From the NCBI GenBank assembly GCA_947479055.1, contig CANJYE010000018.1, forward strand, positions 1 to 60,781: 60,781 nucleotides of DNA, in the 5' to 3' direction. Of the stretch, positions 8,169 through 16,489 are shown piece after piece (the stretch's first letter is position 1; each line of letters starts with the position of its first letter). This DNA comes from Erythrobacteraceae bacterium (GTDB taxonomy: Bacteria; Pseudomonadota; Alphaproteobacteria; Sphingomonadales; Sphingomonadaceae). Below the pieces are notes generated by a model that was not told the origin of the DNA, searched no databases, and saw nothing but the letters and a program-made list of their open reading frames with translations. A program made the translations under genes and the position numbers.

Positions 8169-9307
8169 AGTACCGCCCCGGACGCCTTGAGTGCGGCAGC
8201 CTCGGCTGGGCCGATCCCTGCGAGCGCGAGGATATCGTCAGTACATTCGCCCTTGTCGGAAGCGGGACCGGTCACTTGCGAAACGGTACGACTGAAGCGC
8301 GGAGCGGGGGCGGCACCTTCGAACTCGCCGGTCTTCACGAACAAGCCGCGCGCCTTGTGGTGCGGATAGGAGGCCACTTCATCGAGCTCCAGCACCGGTG
8401 TGCAGCAGGCATCCTTGCCTTCGAACTGGCTTGCCCATTCCGCGCGCGTGCGGCAACGGAAGGCTGAGGCAAGGCGTGTCTTGTATTCTGGCCACTTCGC
8501 GCTTTCCCATTGCCTTGCGATCATTTCCTCGTCCTCGCCAATGCCAAGTTCGACCAGCAGCAGCCGATAGAAATGCGGCTCGGCCGCGCCCACGCTCATG
8601 AACTTTCCGTCGGAGGTTTCATAGACCGCGTAGAAATGCGCGCCACCATCAAGCAGGTTGGCCTCGCGCTCGTTCCTCCACTCACCCCGCTGGGCGAGCT
8701 CGTAGACTGTATTCATCAGCAAGGCCGCACCATCGATCATGGCCGTGTCGATCACCTGGCCAAGGCCCGAATTGTTGCGTTCATGCAGCGCCGCACAGAC
8801 ACCGATGGTCATGGTCATCGCCCCCCCGCCATAGTCGCCGACGAGGTTGAGCGGCGGGACCGGGCGCTGGGAAGTGCCGATCGCGGCCGTCACGCCCAGT
8901 GTTGAGATATAATTGAGATCGTGCCCGCCGAGGTTCGCCATCGGCCCCTGCTGGCCCCAGCCGGTCATCCGCCCATAGATGAGACGAGGGTTGAGCGTGA
9001 GGCATTCGTCCGGGCCAAGACCCAGCCGTTCCATCACTCCTGGGCGGAAACCTTCGAGCAGCACGTCCGATTGTGCCGCCAGCGCCTTGACCAGTGCCAC
9101 CCCTTCCGCCGCCTTGAGATCGACACCGATCCGCTTGCGGTTGCGTTCGAGTATGCCGGCCGGCGGCAGGCTGGCCGTATCGCCCTTGCCCGCGATCCGT
9201 TCCACCCGGATCACTTCCGCGCCCATGTCTGACAGCATCATGCCAACAAACGGAATCGGGCCAATGCCGCAAACTTCCAGAACCCTGATACCTGCCAACG
9301 GACCCAA
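8165..9307 (-). CDS. CoA-transferase family III protein, alpha-methylacyl-CoA racemase-like
   Basis: A 380-residue CaiB/BaiF-fold protein. The AMACR catalytic pair is visible: His129 in GHDLNY and Asp158 in GDYGGG, with the NRKRIGVDLK and EGFRPG segments that bind CoA. AMACR enzymes invert the 2-methyl stereocentre of branched acyl-CoAs so that an S-specific ACAD can act. They are typical of pristanate, bile-acid and cholesterol side-chain catabolism. It is first gene of a three-gene operon with an SDR and a hotdog protein. An operator-like palindrome lies 59 bp upstream, in the gap shared with the divergent ACAD. Confidence 0.85.
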   Translation of the reverse strand: MGPLAGIRVLEVCGIGPIPFVGMMLSDMGAEVIRVERIAGKGDTASLPPAGILERNRKRIGVDLKAAEGVALVKALAAQSDVLLEGFRPGVMERLGLGPDECLTLNPRLIYGRMTGWGQQGPMANLGGHDLNYISTLGVTAAIGTSQRPVPPLNLVGDYGGGAMTMTIGVCAALHERNNSGLGQVIDTAMIDGAALLMNTVYELAQRGEWRNEREANLLDGGAHFYAVYETSDGKFMSVGAAEPHFYRLLLVELGIGEDEEMIARQWESAKWPEYKTRLASAFRCRTRAEWASQFEGKDACCTPVLELDEVASYPHHKARGLFVKTGEFEGAAPAPRFSRTVSQVTGPASDKGECTDDILALAGIGPAEAAALKASGAVL

Positions 9308-9365
9308 TGAGCCCTCCCTATACTGCGCCGCCTACCGCGAGCCCGGCCGAAATCAACAAATGTAA

Positions 9366-9377
9366 CTGACTGGTTGA
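9366..9377. promoter_or_regulatory. operator-like site in the divergent AMACR/ACAD gap
   Basis: CTGACTGGTTGA (reverse strand TCAACCAGTCAG) matches the window motif at 9-10 of 12 positions. A TTGACA (9374-9379) overlaps it on the + strand, but no good -10 follows at 17 nt. It may control both the 9307 operon and the 9490 operon. Confidence 0.5.
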
Positions 9378-9489
9378 CAGACAGCCGAGGCTTAGTCAAC
9401 GAACGCTGTCATGGTTGCCCGGAACCGGGCAGAAGCAAAACACAGGGACCGCCCTAAAGGGACAGGTTCCGCAACGCAGAGGACAGGCC

Positions 9490-10761
9490 ATGGATTTTGA
9501 AATTCCCCAGCACCTCCAGGACTATCTGCAGGAACTCGACGATTTCATCGCGCGCGAGATCAAGCCGCTGGAAGAAGGGGACGACAATATCCGCTTCTTC
9601 GACCATCGCCGCGAACATGCCCGCACCGACTGGGATAACGACGGCATCCCGCGCGAGGAATGGGAAGAACTGCTGGCAACTGTCCGCCGCAAGGCAGATG
9701 CGGCCGGCCATTTCCGTTATCCCTTCCCCAAGGAATACGGTGGACGCGAGGGTAGCAACCTAGACATGGCGGTGATCCGCGAACACCTCGCCCGCAAGGG
9801 TTTGGGCCTGCACAACGATCTCCAGAACGAATCCTCGATCGTCGGCAACAATGTTGGCCTGCTGCTGATGCTGGAATTCGGCAACGACGCACAGAAGACA
9901 CAATGGTCCGAAGGGCTCGCCAGCGGCGAGGTCATGCTGGCCTTCGGCATCACCGAGGCCGACCATGGCTCCGACATGACCCACATGGACACCGTTGCCG
10001 AAAAGCGCGGCAACAAATGGGTGATCAACGGCGGCAAGAGCTGGAACACCGGCGTGCACAAGGCCGAATTCGACCTGATCTTCGCCCGCACCTCCGGCAA
10101 GGCAGGCGACGGCGACGGCATCACCGCCTTCTTCGTACCCACCAGTTCCAAAGGCTTCAAGATCGAGGAAATGCTCTGGACCTTCAACATGCCGAGCGAT
10201 CACGGCCGCATCTCGCTGACCGATGTCGAGGTCGACGAGGATGCAGTGTTCGGCGGCGTTGGCCGGGGCCTGCACATCGTCCAGCATTTCTTCAACGAAA
10301 ACCGCATCCGCCAGGCGGCCTCCAGCCTCGGTGCCGCTGCCTACTGCATCGAAGAGGCGGTGAAATACGCCAAGGTGCGGAAGCCCTTCGGCAGGCCGCT
10401 GGCATCCAATCAGGGCATCCAGTTCCCGTTGGTCAAGCTGCACACCCAAGCGGAACTGGTCCGCGCGCTGCTTTACAAAACCGCCTGGGCCATGGACAAA
10501 TATGGCGCGCTGAGCGTGTCTGAACAGGTATCCATGCTGAACTATGCCTCCAACAAACTGTGCTGCGAAGCCGCCGACCAGGCGATGCAGGTGCATGGCG
10601 GCATGGGCTATTCGCGCCACAAGCCGTTCGAACATATCTATCGCCACCACCGCCGCTACCGCATCACCGAAGGTGCGGAGGAAATCCAGATGCGGAGGAT
10701 CGGCGGCTATCTGTTCGGTTTCATGGACCGAGACGCGCCCAAAGGCGTAAGGGTGGGCTGA
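9490..10761 (+). CDS. acyl-CoA dehydrogenase, ACAD10/11 and LvaC-like context
   Basis: A 423-residue ACAD. Family signatures are FGITEADHGSDMTHM (flavin-binding), INGGKSWNTG and the C-terminal GGMGYS block. The MCAD-type catalytic Glu is present in RITEGAEEIQ. The start at 9490 has AGGACAGG a few bases upstream. It is followed after 12 bp by an APH-type kinase/DUF6285 fusion and then a MaoC hydratase. This trio recalls the levulinate/4-hydroxyacyl-CoA route (LvaC with LvaAB), in which the kinase phosphorylates a gamma-hydroxyacyl-CoA and an ACAD-fold enzyme converts it to an enoyl-CoA. Function here is therefore either ordinary dehydrogenation or that elimination. Confidence 0.87.
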   Translation: MDFEIPQHLQDYLQELDDFIAREIKPLEEGDDNIRFFDHRREHARTDWDNDGIPREEWEELLATVRRKADAAGHFRYPFPKEYGGREGSNLDMAVIREHLARKGLGLHNDLQNESSIVGNNVGLLLMLEFGNDAQKTQWSEGLASGEVMLAFGITEADHGSDMTHMDTVAEKRGNKWVINGGKSWNTGVHKAEFDLIFARTSGKAGDGDGITAFFVPTSSKGFKIEEMLWTFNMPSDHGRISLTDVEVDEDAVFGGVGRGLHIVQHFFNENRIRQAASSLGAAAYCIEEAVKYAKVRKPFGRPLASNQGIQFPLVKLHTQAELVRALLYKTAWAMDKYGALSVSEQVSMLNYASNKLCCEAADQAMQVHGGMGYSRHKPFEHIYRHHRRYRITEGAEEIQMRRIGGYLFGFMDRDAPKGVRVG

Positions 10762-10773
10762 CCCCTTCGCGAC

Positions 10774-12180
10774 ATGGCGTTCGGCGAGGATCTTGAACTG
10801 TTGCTGGCCAGGGCGCTGGCAAGACACCTTCCAGGGTTCCGTTCGCTCGCCCGCGTCAGCCAGTTGACCGCAGGCGCCAGTCTGGAAACCTACCGGCTGG
10901 AAGTGACGCTCGACAGCGGTCCCGCCGCCCTTGCCATGCGGCGCACGCCGGGCGGGGGCGAGAAACTGTCAAGCAGCCACATGCCGAGCCTCGAGGCGGA
11001 GGCGGAGCTGTTTCGCGTGGCGCGTGCGCAGGGTGTGCCGGAACCGCAGGTTCACGCCGTGTTCGAGCCGGGCGATGGATTGGGTCATGGCTTCGTCATG
11101 GAATGGCTCGACGGCGAAACGCTGGGCAACCGGATCATCAAGGCCGATGAACTGGCCACAATCCGCCCCCACCTCGCCCGCCAATGCGGCGAAATCCTTG
11201 CCCGCATCCATGCGATTGACCTTGATGCCAGCGGCCTTGCCCGCCATCTCCAACGGGTGCCGACCGGTCAGCTGATCCGTGATGCGATGGCCAAATATGA
11301 CGCTTTCGGCATCTCCCGCCCGATGCTTGATTACACCGGGCGCTGGTTGATCGACCACCTGCCGCCGGAAGGAGAACTCGCCCTCGTCCACAATGATTTC
11401 CGCAATGGAAACCTGATCGTCGGCCCCGACGGTGTGCGTGCGGTGTTGGACTGGGAGCACGCCTTCATCGGCGATCCGATGCGCGACATCGGCTATCTCT
11501 GTTCGAACAGCTGGCGCTATGGCAACAGCGCGATGCCGGTGGGCGGCTTTGGCACATACGAGGATCTGTTCGCCGGCTATCAGTCGGTGAGCGGCAAGTC
11601 CGTGGATCGCGAGCGCGTGCGTTACTGGGAATTGTTCGCCTCCTTTTGGTGGGCGCTGGGCTGCATGGAACTGGCCAACCAGCATCGCAGCGGCGCCGCC
11701 CGCAGTGTGGAGCGGTTGGCCATCGGCCGTCGCATCTCGGAATGCGAGATCGACTGCGTCAACATTCTCATTCCTGGAACCGTCGGCAATCCAACGTCAA
11801 CCGATGCCGGGACCGAATTCGCCGATAGTGCGGAACTGATCGAAAGTGTCAGCGAGTTCCTGCGTGGCGAAGTCGCGGATCTGACCGACAAGCGTATTGC
11901 CTATCTTGCTCGCGTGGCCGCAAACAGCCTCGACATCGTGGCACGCGAATTGTGTCAGGGCGAGGCGGCTGAGGCACTTGAACTGGCCGGCATAAAAGAG
12001 TTGCTCGGCCATGGCGGCAACTTGCCCACCTTGCGCCGCGAGTTGTGCATGGCGATACGCGAAGGACGCTTCGCGCTCGACGATAAGGACCTGACCGACC
12101 ACCTGCGTCGCACCACGGCCGCGCTGATCGCCATCGACCAGCCGCGATATTCGGGCCGCAAGCAGGTTCTGGGCGGGTGA
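10774..12180 (+). CDS. APH-family phosphotransferase fused to a DUF6285 domain
   Basis: A 468-residue protein. Residues ~1-340 form an aminoglycoside-phosphotransferase-like kinase with the catalytic loop HNDFRNGN (about 207-214) and the metal-binding DWE (about 226). Residues ~360-465 form a helical domain (ESVSEFLRGEV, then RVAANSLDIVARE and IDQPRYSG) that I recognise as DUF6285. In Pseudomonas levulinate catabolism LvaA is such a kinase and LvaB is, to my recollection, a small DUF6285-type partner. Here the two appear fused. ACAD10/11 in animals combine the same kinase type with an ACAD. Likely substrate is a 4-hydroxyacyl-CoA (inference). Its stop overlaps the next GTG start (GTGA). Confidence 0.85.
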   Translation: MAFGEDLELLLARALARHLPGFRSLARVSQLTAGASLETYRLEVTLDSGPAALAMRRTPGGGEKLSSSHMPSLEAEAELFRVARAQGVPEPQVHAVFEPGDGLGHGFVMEWLDGETLGNRIIKADELATIRPHLARQCGEILARIHAIDLDASGLARHLQRVPTGQLIRDAMAKYDAFGISRPMLDYTGRWLIDHLPPEGELALVHNDFRNGNLIVGPDGVRAVLDWEHAFIGDPMRDIGYLCSNSWRYGNSAMPVGGFGTYEDLFAGYQSVSGKSVDRERVRYWELFASFWWALGCMELANQHRSGAARSVERLAIGRRISECEIDCVNILIPGTVGNPTSTDAGTEFADSAELIESVSEFLRGEVADLTDKRIAYLARVAANSLDIVARELCQGEAAEALELAGIKELLGHGGNLPTLRRELCMAIREGRFALDDKDLTDHLRRTTAALIAIDQPRYSGRKQVLGG

Positions 12181-13025
12181 CCCGCCCCCTCGATATCGAG
12201 GCGTTGTTGGCGAGGCGACTATGTTTCGAGCGAAGTTACACTCCGCGGGATGTCATTCTCTATAACCTGAGCCTGGGAATGGGTATCGACGAAGCCGATC
12301 TCCCCTTCGTCACCGGCTCCACCCCGCTCGCCATCCCGACTTTTGCGGTCGACCTCGCCTTCGGGCAACGCCTGCTCAGGCCAGACGACGATTTCGACTT
12401 CGCGCGGGAGGTTCACGGCGAGCAGCGTACCCTGTTCCATCACCCCCTCCCGCCTGCCACGACAATCCTTGGCGAAGTGCGCATCACCGATATCGTCGAC
12501 AAGGGCCCCGGCAAGGGCGCTCTGGTAATCCAGCAAGTGATCCTGACCCACAAGGACAGCGGTAAGCGACTGGCGACTGCAACCGGCACGGCCTTCTTCC
12601 GTGGCGATGGAGGGCGCGGCGGCACGGGAACGCAATCCCCGACCCCGCACCGCCTGCCCGAACGGCCAGCGGACAACACTATCGAAACCCGGACCAGGCC
12701 AGACCAGGCGCTGCTCTACCAACTCAACGGCGATGCCAATCCTCTGCACTGGGATCCGGCTGCGGCGCAGGCGGCCGGTTTCGACCAGCCGATCCTCCAT
12801 GGCTTGTGCAGCTATGGTATTGCCGCACGCGCGGTGATCGCCACTTTCTGCTCTGGCGCGCCGGCCGCCCTTGCGCGGTTCGACACCCGCTTTTCCGCCC
12901 CGCTCCATCCCGGCGAGACGCTGCTCACCGACCTGTGGCGGGATGGTACAGCGGTATCATGGCGTTGCCGCTCGAAGGAGCGTGGGGTCGCGGTGCTGAC
13001 CAGCGGTTATTGCGAGTTGACCTGA
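12177..13025 (+). CDS. MaoC-family (R)-specific enoyl-CoA hydratase, double hotdog
   Basis: A 282-residue protein. GTG start overlaps the upstream TGA. The hydratase-2 signature is clear near residues 180-215: YQLNGDANPLHWDP, then AGFDQPILHGLCSYG, with the catalytic Asp/Asn and His in the order known from MFE-2 hydratase-2 domains. The N-terminal half is a second, degenerate hotdog, as in eukaryotic-type hydratase 2. It hydrates trans-2-enoyl-CoA to (R)-3-hydroxyacyl-CoA. A matching MFE-2-like (R)-hydroxyacyl-CoA dehydrogenase lies at 27561-28466. It is convergent with the ACAD at 13029 with a 3 bp gap. Confidence 0.88.
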   Translation: MTRPLDIEALLARRLCFERSYTPRDVILYNLSLGMGIDEADLPFVTGSTPLAIPTFAVDLAFGQRLLRPDDDFDFAREVHGEQRTLFHHPLPPATTILGEVRITDIVDKGPGKGALVIQQVILTHKDSGKRLATATGTAFFRGDGGRGGTGTQSPTPHRLPERPADNTIETRTRPDQALLYQLNGDANPLHWDPAAAQAAGFDQPILHGLCSYGIAARAVIATFCSGAPAALARFDTRFSAPLHPGETLLTDLWRDGTAVSWRCRSKERGVAVLTSGYCELT

Positions 13026-13028
13026 ATA

Positions 13029-14180
13029 CTATCTGGCCTTCCCGCCGAACATCCGCTCCGAAATGATCTGCTTCATGATCTCGGCCGTGCCACCGGTGAT
13101 CCGCGTGACCCGCGCGTCAATGAAAGCGCGCGAGATCGGATATTCGTAGGTGTAGCCATAGCCCCCGAAAAACTGAAGGCATTCGTTGACGGCTTCGAAA
13201 TGCAGGTCGGTAGCGTGCAGCTTGGCCATGGCTGCATCCACCGGGTCGAGCGTGCCTTCCATGTAAAGCTCGATGCAGCGATCGACCAGCGCGCGGCAGG
13301 CCGCATTTCTGGTCGCCAGTTCAGCCAGCTTGAAGCGGGTGTTCTGGAAATCGGACACAGTCTTGCCGAAGGCCTTGCGCTCCTTGGTATATTCGACTGC
13401 CCATTCCACCGCAGTTTCGGCATTGATCGATGAACGGATCGCCTGCGTCATCCGTTCTCGTGCAAGCTTGGACATCAGCGCCTTGAAGCCCTGCCCTTCG
13501 TCACCCAGCATGTTGGAGGCGGGGACGCGCACCTCGTCGAAGAATAGTTCGGACGTATCCTGCCCCTTGAGGCCGATCTTCTTAAGCTTGCGCCCGCGAC
13601 GGAAGCCCGGCGTGTCGGTGGGCACGAGGAACAGCGAAACACCGTGCGCGCCTGCATCCTTGTCGGTCTTGCAGGCCAGTACGAGGAGGTCGGCGAGTTG
13701 GCCGTTGGAAATCCATACCTTCTGGCCAGAGATCACGTAATCATCGCCTTCTCTGCGGGCAAAAGTTCGGATCGCGGCAAGATCGCTGCCGGCACCCGGC
13801 TCGCTCATTGCCACCGCGCCGATAGCGCGGCCTGCGACCATCTCCGGGAGCCACTTGCGCTTCAGCTCCTCGCTCGCCAGCGAGACGAGGTACGGTGTGA
13901 CCATGTCCGAATGGACCACGAACCCCGGCGCGGTGATCGCTGCGCGGGCAAGTTCCTCGATTACCACCGCATGGAACAGAAAATCGGCGCCCAGGCCGCC
14001 ATATTCCTCCGGCACGTCGCAGCACAACAGGCCTGCCTCGCCCGCCTTGAGCCATATCTCGCGATCGACCTGGCCTTCATCCTCCCACTGCTCGTTCTTC
14101 GGCAGGATTTCCTGCTCGATGAACCGACGCACCGAGTCCCGGAAAATTTCGTGCTCTTCTGAAAAGATGGTCCGTGGGAT
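13029..14180 (-). CDS. acyl-CoA dehydrogenase, long-chain type
   Basis: A 383-residue ACAD. AMSEPGAGSDLAAIRT and SGQKVWISNG are visible, as is the C-terminal GGYGYTYEYPISR block. The MCAD catalytic Glu position reads Gly (ITGGTAEIMK); instead LARERM carries the Glu used by long-chain and isovaleryl-type ACADs. ATG at 14180 is preferred over the frame's upstream start because the domain begins there. Last gene of the run 18644-13029. It dehydrogenates an acyl-CoA at C2-C3; chain specificity unknown. Confidence 0.88.
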   Translation of the reverse strand: MPRTIFSEEHEIFRDSVRRFIEQEILPKNEQWEDEGQVDREIWLKAGEAGLLCCDVPEEYGGLGADFLFHAVVIEELARAAITAPGFVVHSDMVTPYLVSLASEELKRKWLPEMVAGRAIGAVAMSEPGAGSDLAAIRTFARREGDDYVISGQKVWISNGQLADLLVLACKTDKDAGAHGVSLFLVPTDTPGFRRGRKLKKIGLKGQDTSELFFDEVRVPASNMLGDEGQGFKALMSKLARERMTQAIRSSINAETAVEWAVEYTKERKAFGKTVSDFQNTRFKLAELATRNAACRALVDRCIELYMEGTLDPVDAAMAKLHATDLHFEAVNECLQFFGGYGYTYEYPISRAFIDARVTRITGGTAEIMKQIISERMFGGKAR

Positions 14181-14208
14181 CATGGGTTGGGGATACTCCT
14201 TGGGTGGT

Positions 14209-14967
14209 TCAGCAGGGAAGACCGCCATCGACGCGCAGCACCGCAGCGGTTGTAAAGCTGGCTGCGCCCGAAGCGAGATAGGTTACAGCCGCCGCAACTT
14301 CCTCGGGCCGGGCGAAGCGTTTGGCTATGGTCCCGCTGGTCCAGTCCGCGATCATTTCTTCGGTCAGGTTCGCGCCCATATCGGTCGCGATCCCACCGGG
14401 TTGGACACAATTGACCCGCACTTGCGGCCCGAACAGGCCTGCCATGGCCTGAGTCACCGCCACCAGTCCGGCCTTGGCCGCCGAGTAGGGGATCGAGCTG
14501 GGCAGCGGCATGGTCGCCGCGCTGCTGCCGATGTTGACGATCGCGCCACCGCCCGCTGCCTGCATCCTCGCGCCGATCAGCCCGCCAAGACGAAACGGCC
14601 CCTTGAGATTGACGTCTATGATCTTGTCGAACAGCTCTTCCGACAGGCTGGTGACATCGTCATAGACCGGCGACATCCCCGCATTGTTCACGAGAACATC
14701 GATCCGGCCGAATGCGGCCCAGCCCAGCTCGGCCAGGCGCTCGCACTCCAGCCACTTGCCGACATGGCAGGCTAGCGCAACCGCGCGTCTGCCATAGGCT
14801 TGGCGAATCTCGGAGCAGGCCTTTTCACAGGACTCGATCTTGCGGCTTGCGATGATAAGGTCAGCCCCGGCCCTTGCCAGTTCTTCCGATATCGCCCGGC
14901 CCAGCCCGCGCGCGCCGCCGGTGACCAGCGCGACCTTGCCGGTAAGGTCAACCAACCTGTCGCTCAT
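14209..14967 (-). CDS. short-chain dehydrogenase/reductase (SDR)
   Basis: A 252-residue classical SDR: TGGARGLGR near residue 16, NNAG near 92, catalytic YSAAK and a final RVDGG. GGAG lies 9 nt before the ATG at 14967. It overlaps the 3' end of the acyl-CoA ligase gene by 20 bp, so the genes are co-transcribed. Likely a 3-hydroxyacyl-CoA or ring-hydroxyl dehydrogenase; the substrate cannot be told from the sequence. Confidence 0.88.
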   Translation of the reverse strand: MSDRLVDLTGKVALVTGGARGLGRAISEELARAGADLIIASRKIESCEKACSEIRQAYGRRAVALACHVGKWLECERLAELGWAAFGRIDVLVNNAGMSPVYDDVTSLSEELFDKIIDVNLKGPFRLGGLIGARMQAAGGGAIVNIGSSAATMPLPSSIPYSAAKAGLVAVTQAMAGLFGPQVRVNCVQPGGIATDMGANLTEEMIADWTSGTIAKRFARPEEVAAAVTYLASGAASFTTAAVLRVDGGLPC

Positions 14968-16489
14968 TGCCGCTCCAATATTGCTTGCGCAGTTCGCGCC
15001 GCAAAACCTTGCCGGCGGCATTCTTGGGCAGTTCGGCGACGAAGTCGACCGACTTCGGGCATTTGAAGCCGGCAAGATAGGTCCGCGCAAAGGCAATCAG
15101 GCCTACATCGTCCAACGCGCTGCCCGGCTGACGGACGACCACGGCCTTTACCGCTTCGCCCCATTTCGGGTCCGGCACGCCGATCACCGCAACTTCGGCG
15201 ACGTCCGGATGGCGGCGCAGTGCGATTTCGACTTCAGTCGGATAGATATTTTCGCCGCCCGAAACGACCATGTCCTTGATCCGATCGCGGATATAGAGGT
15301 ATCCCTGCGCGTCAAAATTGCCTGCATCGCCAGTCAGATACCAACCATCGCGGAACGCCTTGGCGGTCTCCTCGGGGCGCTGCCAGTAGCCCTTCATCAT
15401 GGTCGGCGATCGCACCGCGATTTCGCCCACTTCACCTGCCTGCAGCGCGTGGCCATCGGAGTCGACGACCTTCAGCTGCGTCGTGGGCAATGGCCTGCCG
15501 CAGGCCTTGAGCAGGGCCGGATCGCCACGATGATCCTCGTCCGCCAGCATTACCACGCCGCCGGTGGCCTCGGTCATGCCGAACAGTTGCTGGAAGCGAC
15601 AGCCGAAGGTCGCATAGGCCTGCTGCAGCAGTTCTGGGCTGATCGGCGATCCTCCATAGGAGACGAGCCTTAACGCGGAAAAATCCAGGCCGGCCGTGTC
15701 CGGATGATCCAGGACCATGGCCATGATTGTCGGCACGAAGCCGGCGATGGTGACACGGTGCGCACGGAAGGCATCCACGATCGTCTGCGCCGCCGCATCG
15801 CGCAGCAGCAATACCTGCGAGCCGGTATAAAAGCTCCACAACAGCGAATCCGTTCCACCGACGTGGAAAAGCGGCAGGCAGATCAGTTGCAGATCATCCG
15901 GCACCCAATGGCCGAACGCGCCGGCATCGATGAAAGCCAGATGAGCCAGCAGGTTGCGATGCATCAGCTGAACGCCCTTGGGCAGGCCAGTGGTGCCCGA
16001 GGTGTACATGATCAACGCCACATCGTCGCGCCCGCCCGCCAGCATCGGATCGGTGCCTGCCTGCGCATCGCGCCATGCGGCGAAGTCTCCCTCGTTACCT
16101 GCGCCGATAACGAGGATCTTCGCCGCGCAGCTGAGCGCACGAGCTATCTCCTCGAATTCCGGTTCGACCACGATCAGCACCGGACTGCAATCGCTGGTGA
16201 TGAATTCGATCTCCGGCCCGGCAAGCCGCCAGTTCAGCGGGACGAGGATGCAACGTGCTTTTGCCGCGCCCTGCATCACCTCGGCAAAGGCGGCCGAATT
16301 CCTAGCCAGGAAACATACCCGCGCGCCCGGCCCGGAGCCCATCGCCTGCAGGCCATTGGCAACCCGGCTGGCCCGCGCGTCAAGCTCGCCATAGGAAAGC
16401 GTCTCGCCTTCGCAGATGATCGCCGGATGGGCGGGACTGGTGCGCCCGGGCCCTCGGGTGAGATCGGCGATTGTTTCCATGGCGCTCAC
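14948..16489 (-). CDS. AMP-forming acyl-CoA ligase (FadD/class I adenylate-forming)
   Basis: A 513-residue adenylate-forming enzyme. The P-loop reads MYTSGTTGLPKGV; the A5 region LFGMTEATG, the A7 motif WYLTGDAG, the A8 RIKDMVVSGGENIYP, and the C-terminal catalytic Lys in PKNAAGKVLRREL are all present. It activates a carboxylic acid to its CoA thioester using ATP. Start is GTG at 16489 overlapping the upstream TGA; ATG at 16480 is an alternative. Neighbours are a pair of ACADs and an SDR, so it probably primes the side chain for beta-oxidation. Confidence 0.92.
   Translation of the reverse strand: MSAMETIADLTRGPGRTSPAHPAIICEGETLSYGELDARASRVANGLQAMGSGPGARVCFLARNSAAFAEVMQGAAKARCILVPLNWRLAGPEIEFITSDCSPVLIVVEPEFEEIARALSCAAKILVIGAGNEGDFAAWRDAQAGTDPMLAGGRDDVALIMYTSGTTGLPKGVQLMHRNLLAHLAFIDAGAFGHWVPDDLQLICLPLFHVGGTDSLLWSFYTGSQVLLLRDAAAQTIVDAFRAHRVTIAGFVPTIMAMVLDHPDTAGLDFSALRLVSYGGSPISPELLQQAYATFGCRFQQLFGMTEATGGVVMLADEDHRGDPALLKACGRPLPTTQLKVVDSDGHALQAGEVGEIAVRSPTMMKGYWQRPEETAKAFRDGWYLTGDAGNFDAQGYLYIRDRIKDMVVSGGENIYPTEVEIALRRHPDVAEVAVIGVPDPKWGEAVKAVVVRQPGSALDDVGLIAFARTYLAGFKCPKSVDFVAELPKNAAGKVLRRELRKQYWSGNERQVG

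Noticed and set aside
9760..10827. 355-codon minus frame opposite the ACAD
   Set aside because: No domain pattern and fully covered by a clear ACAD on the other strand.
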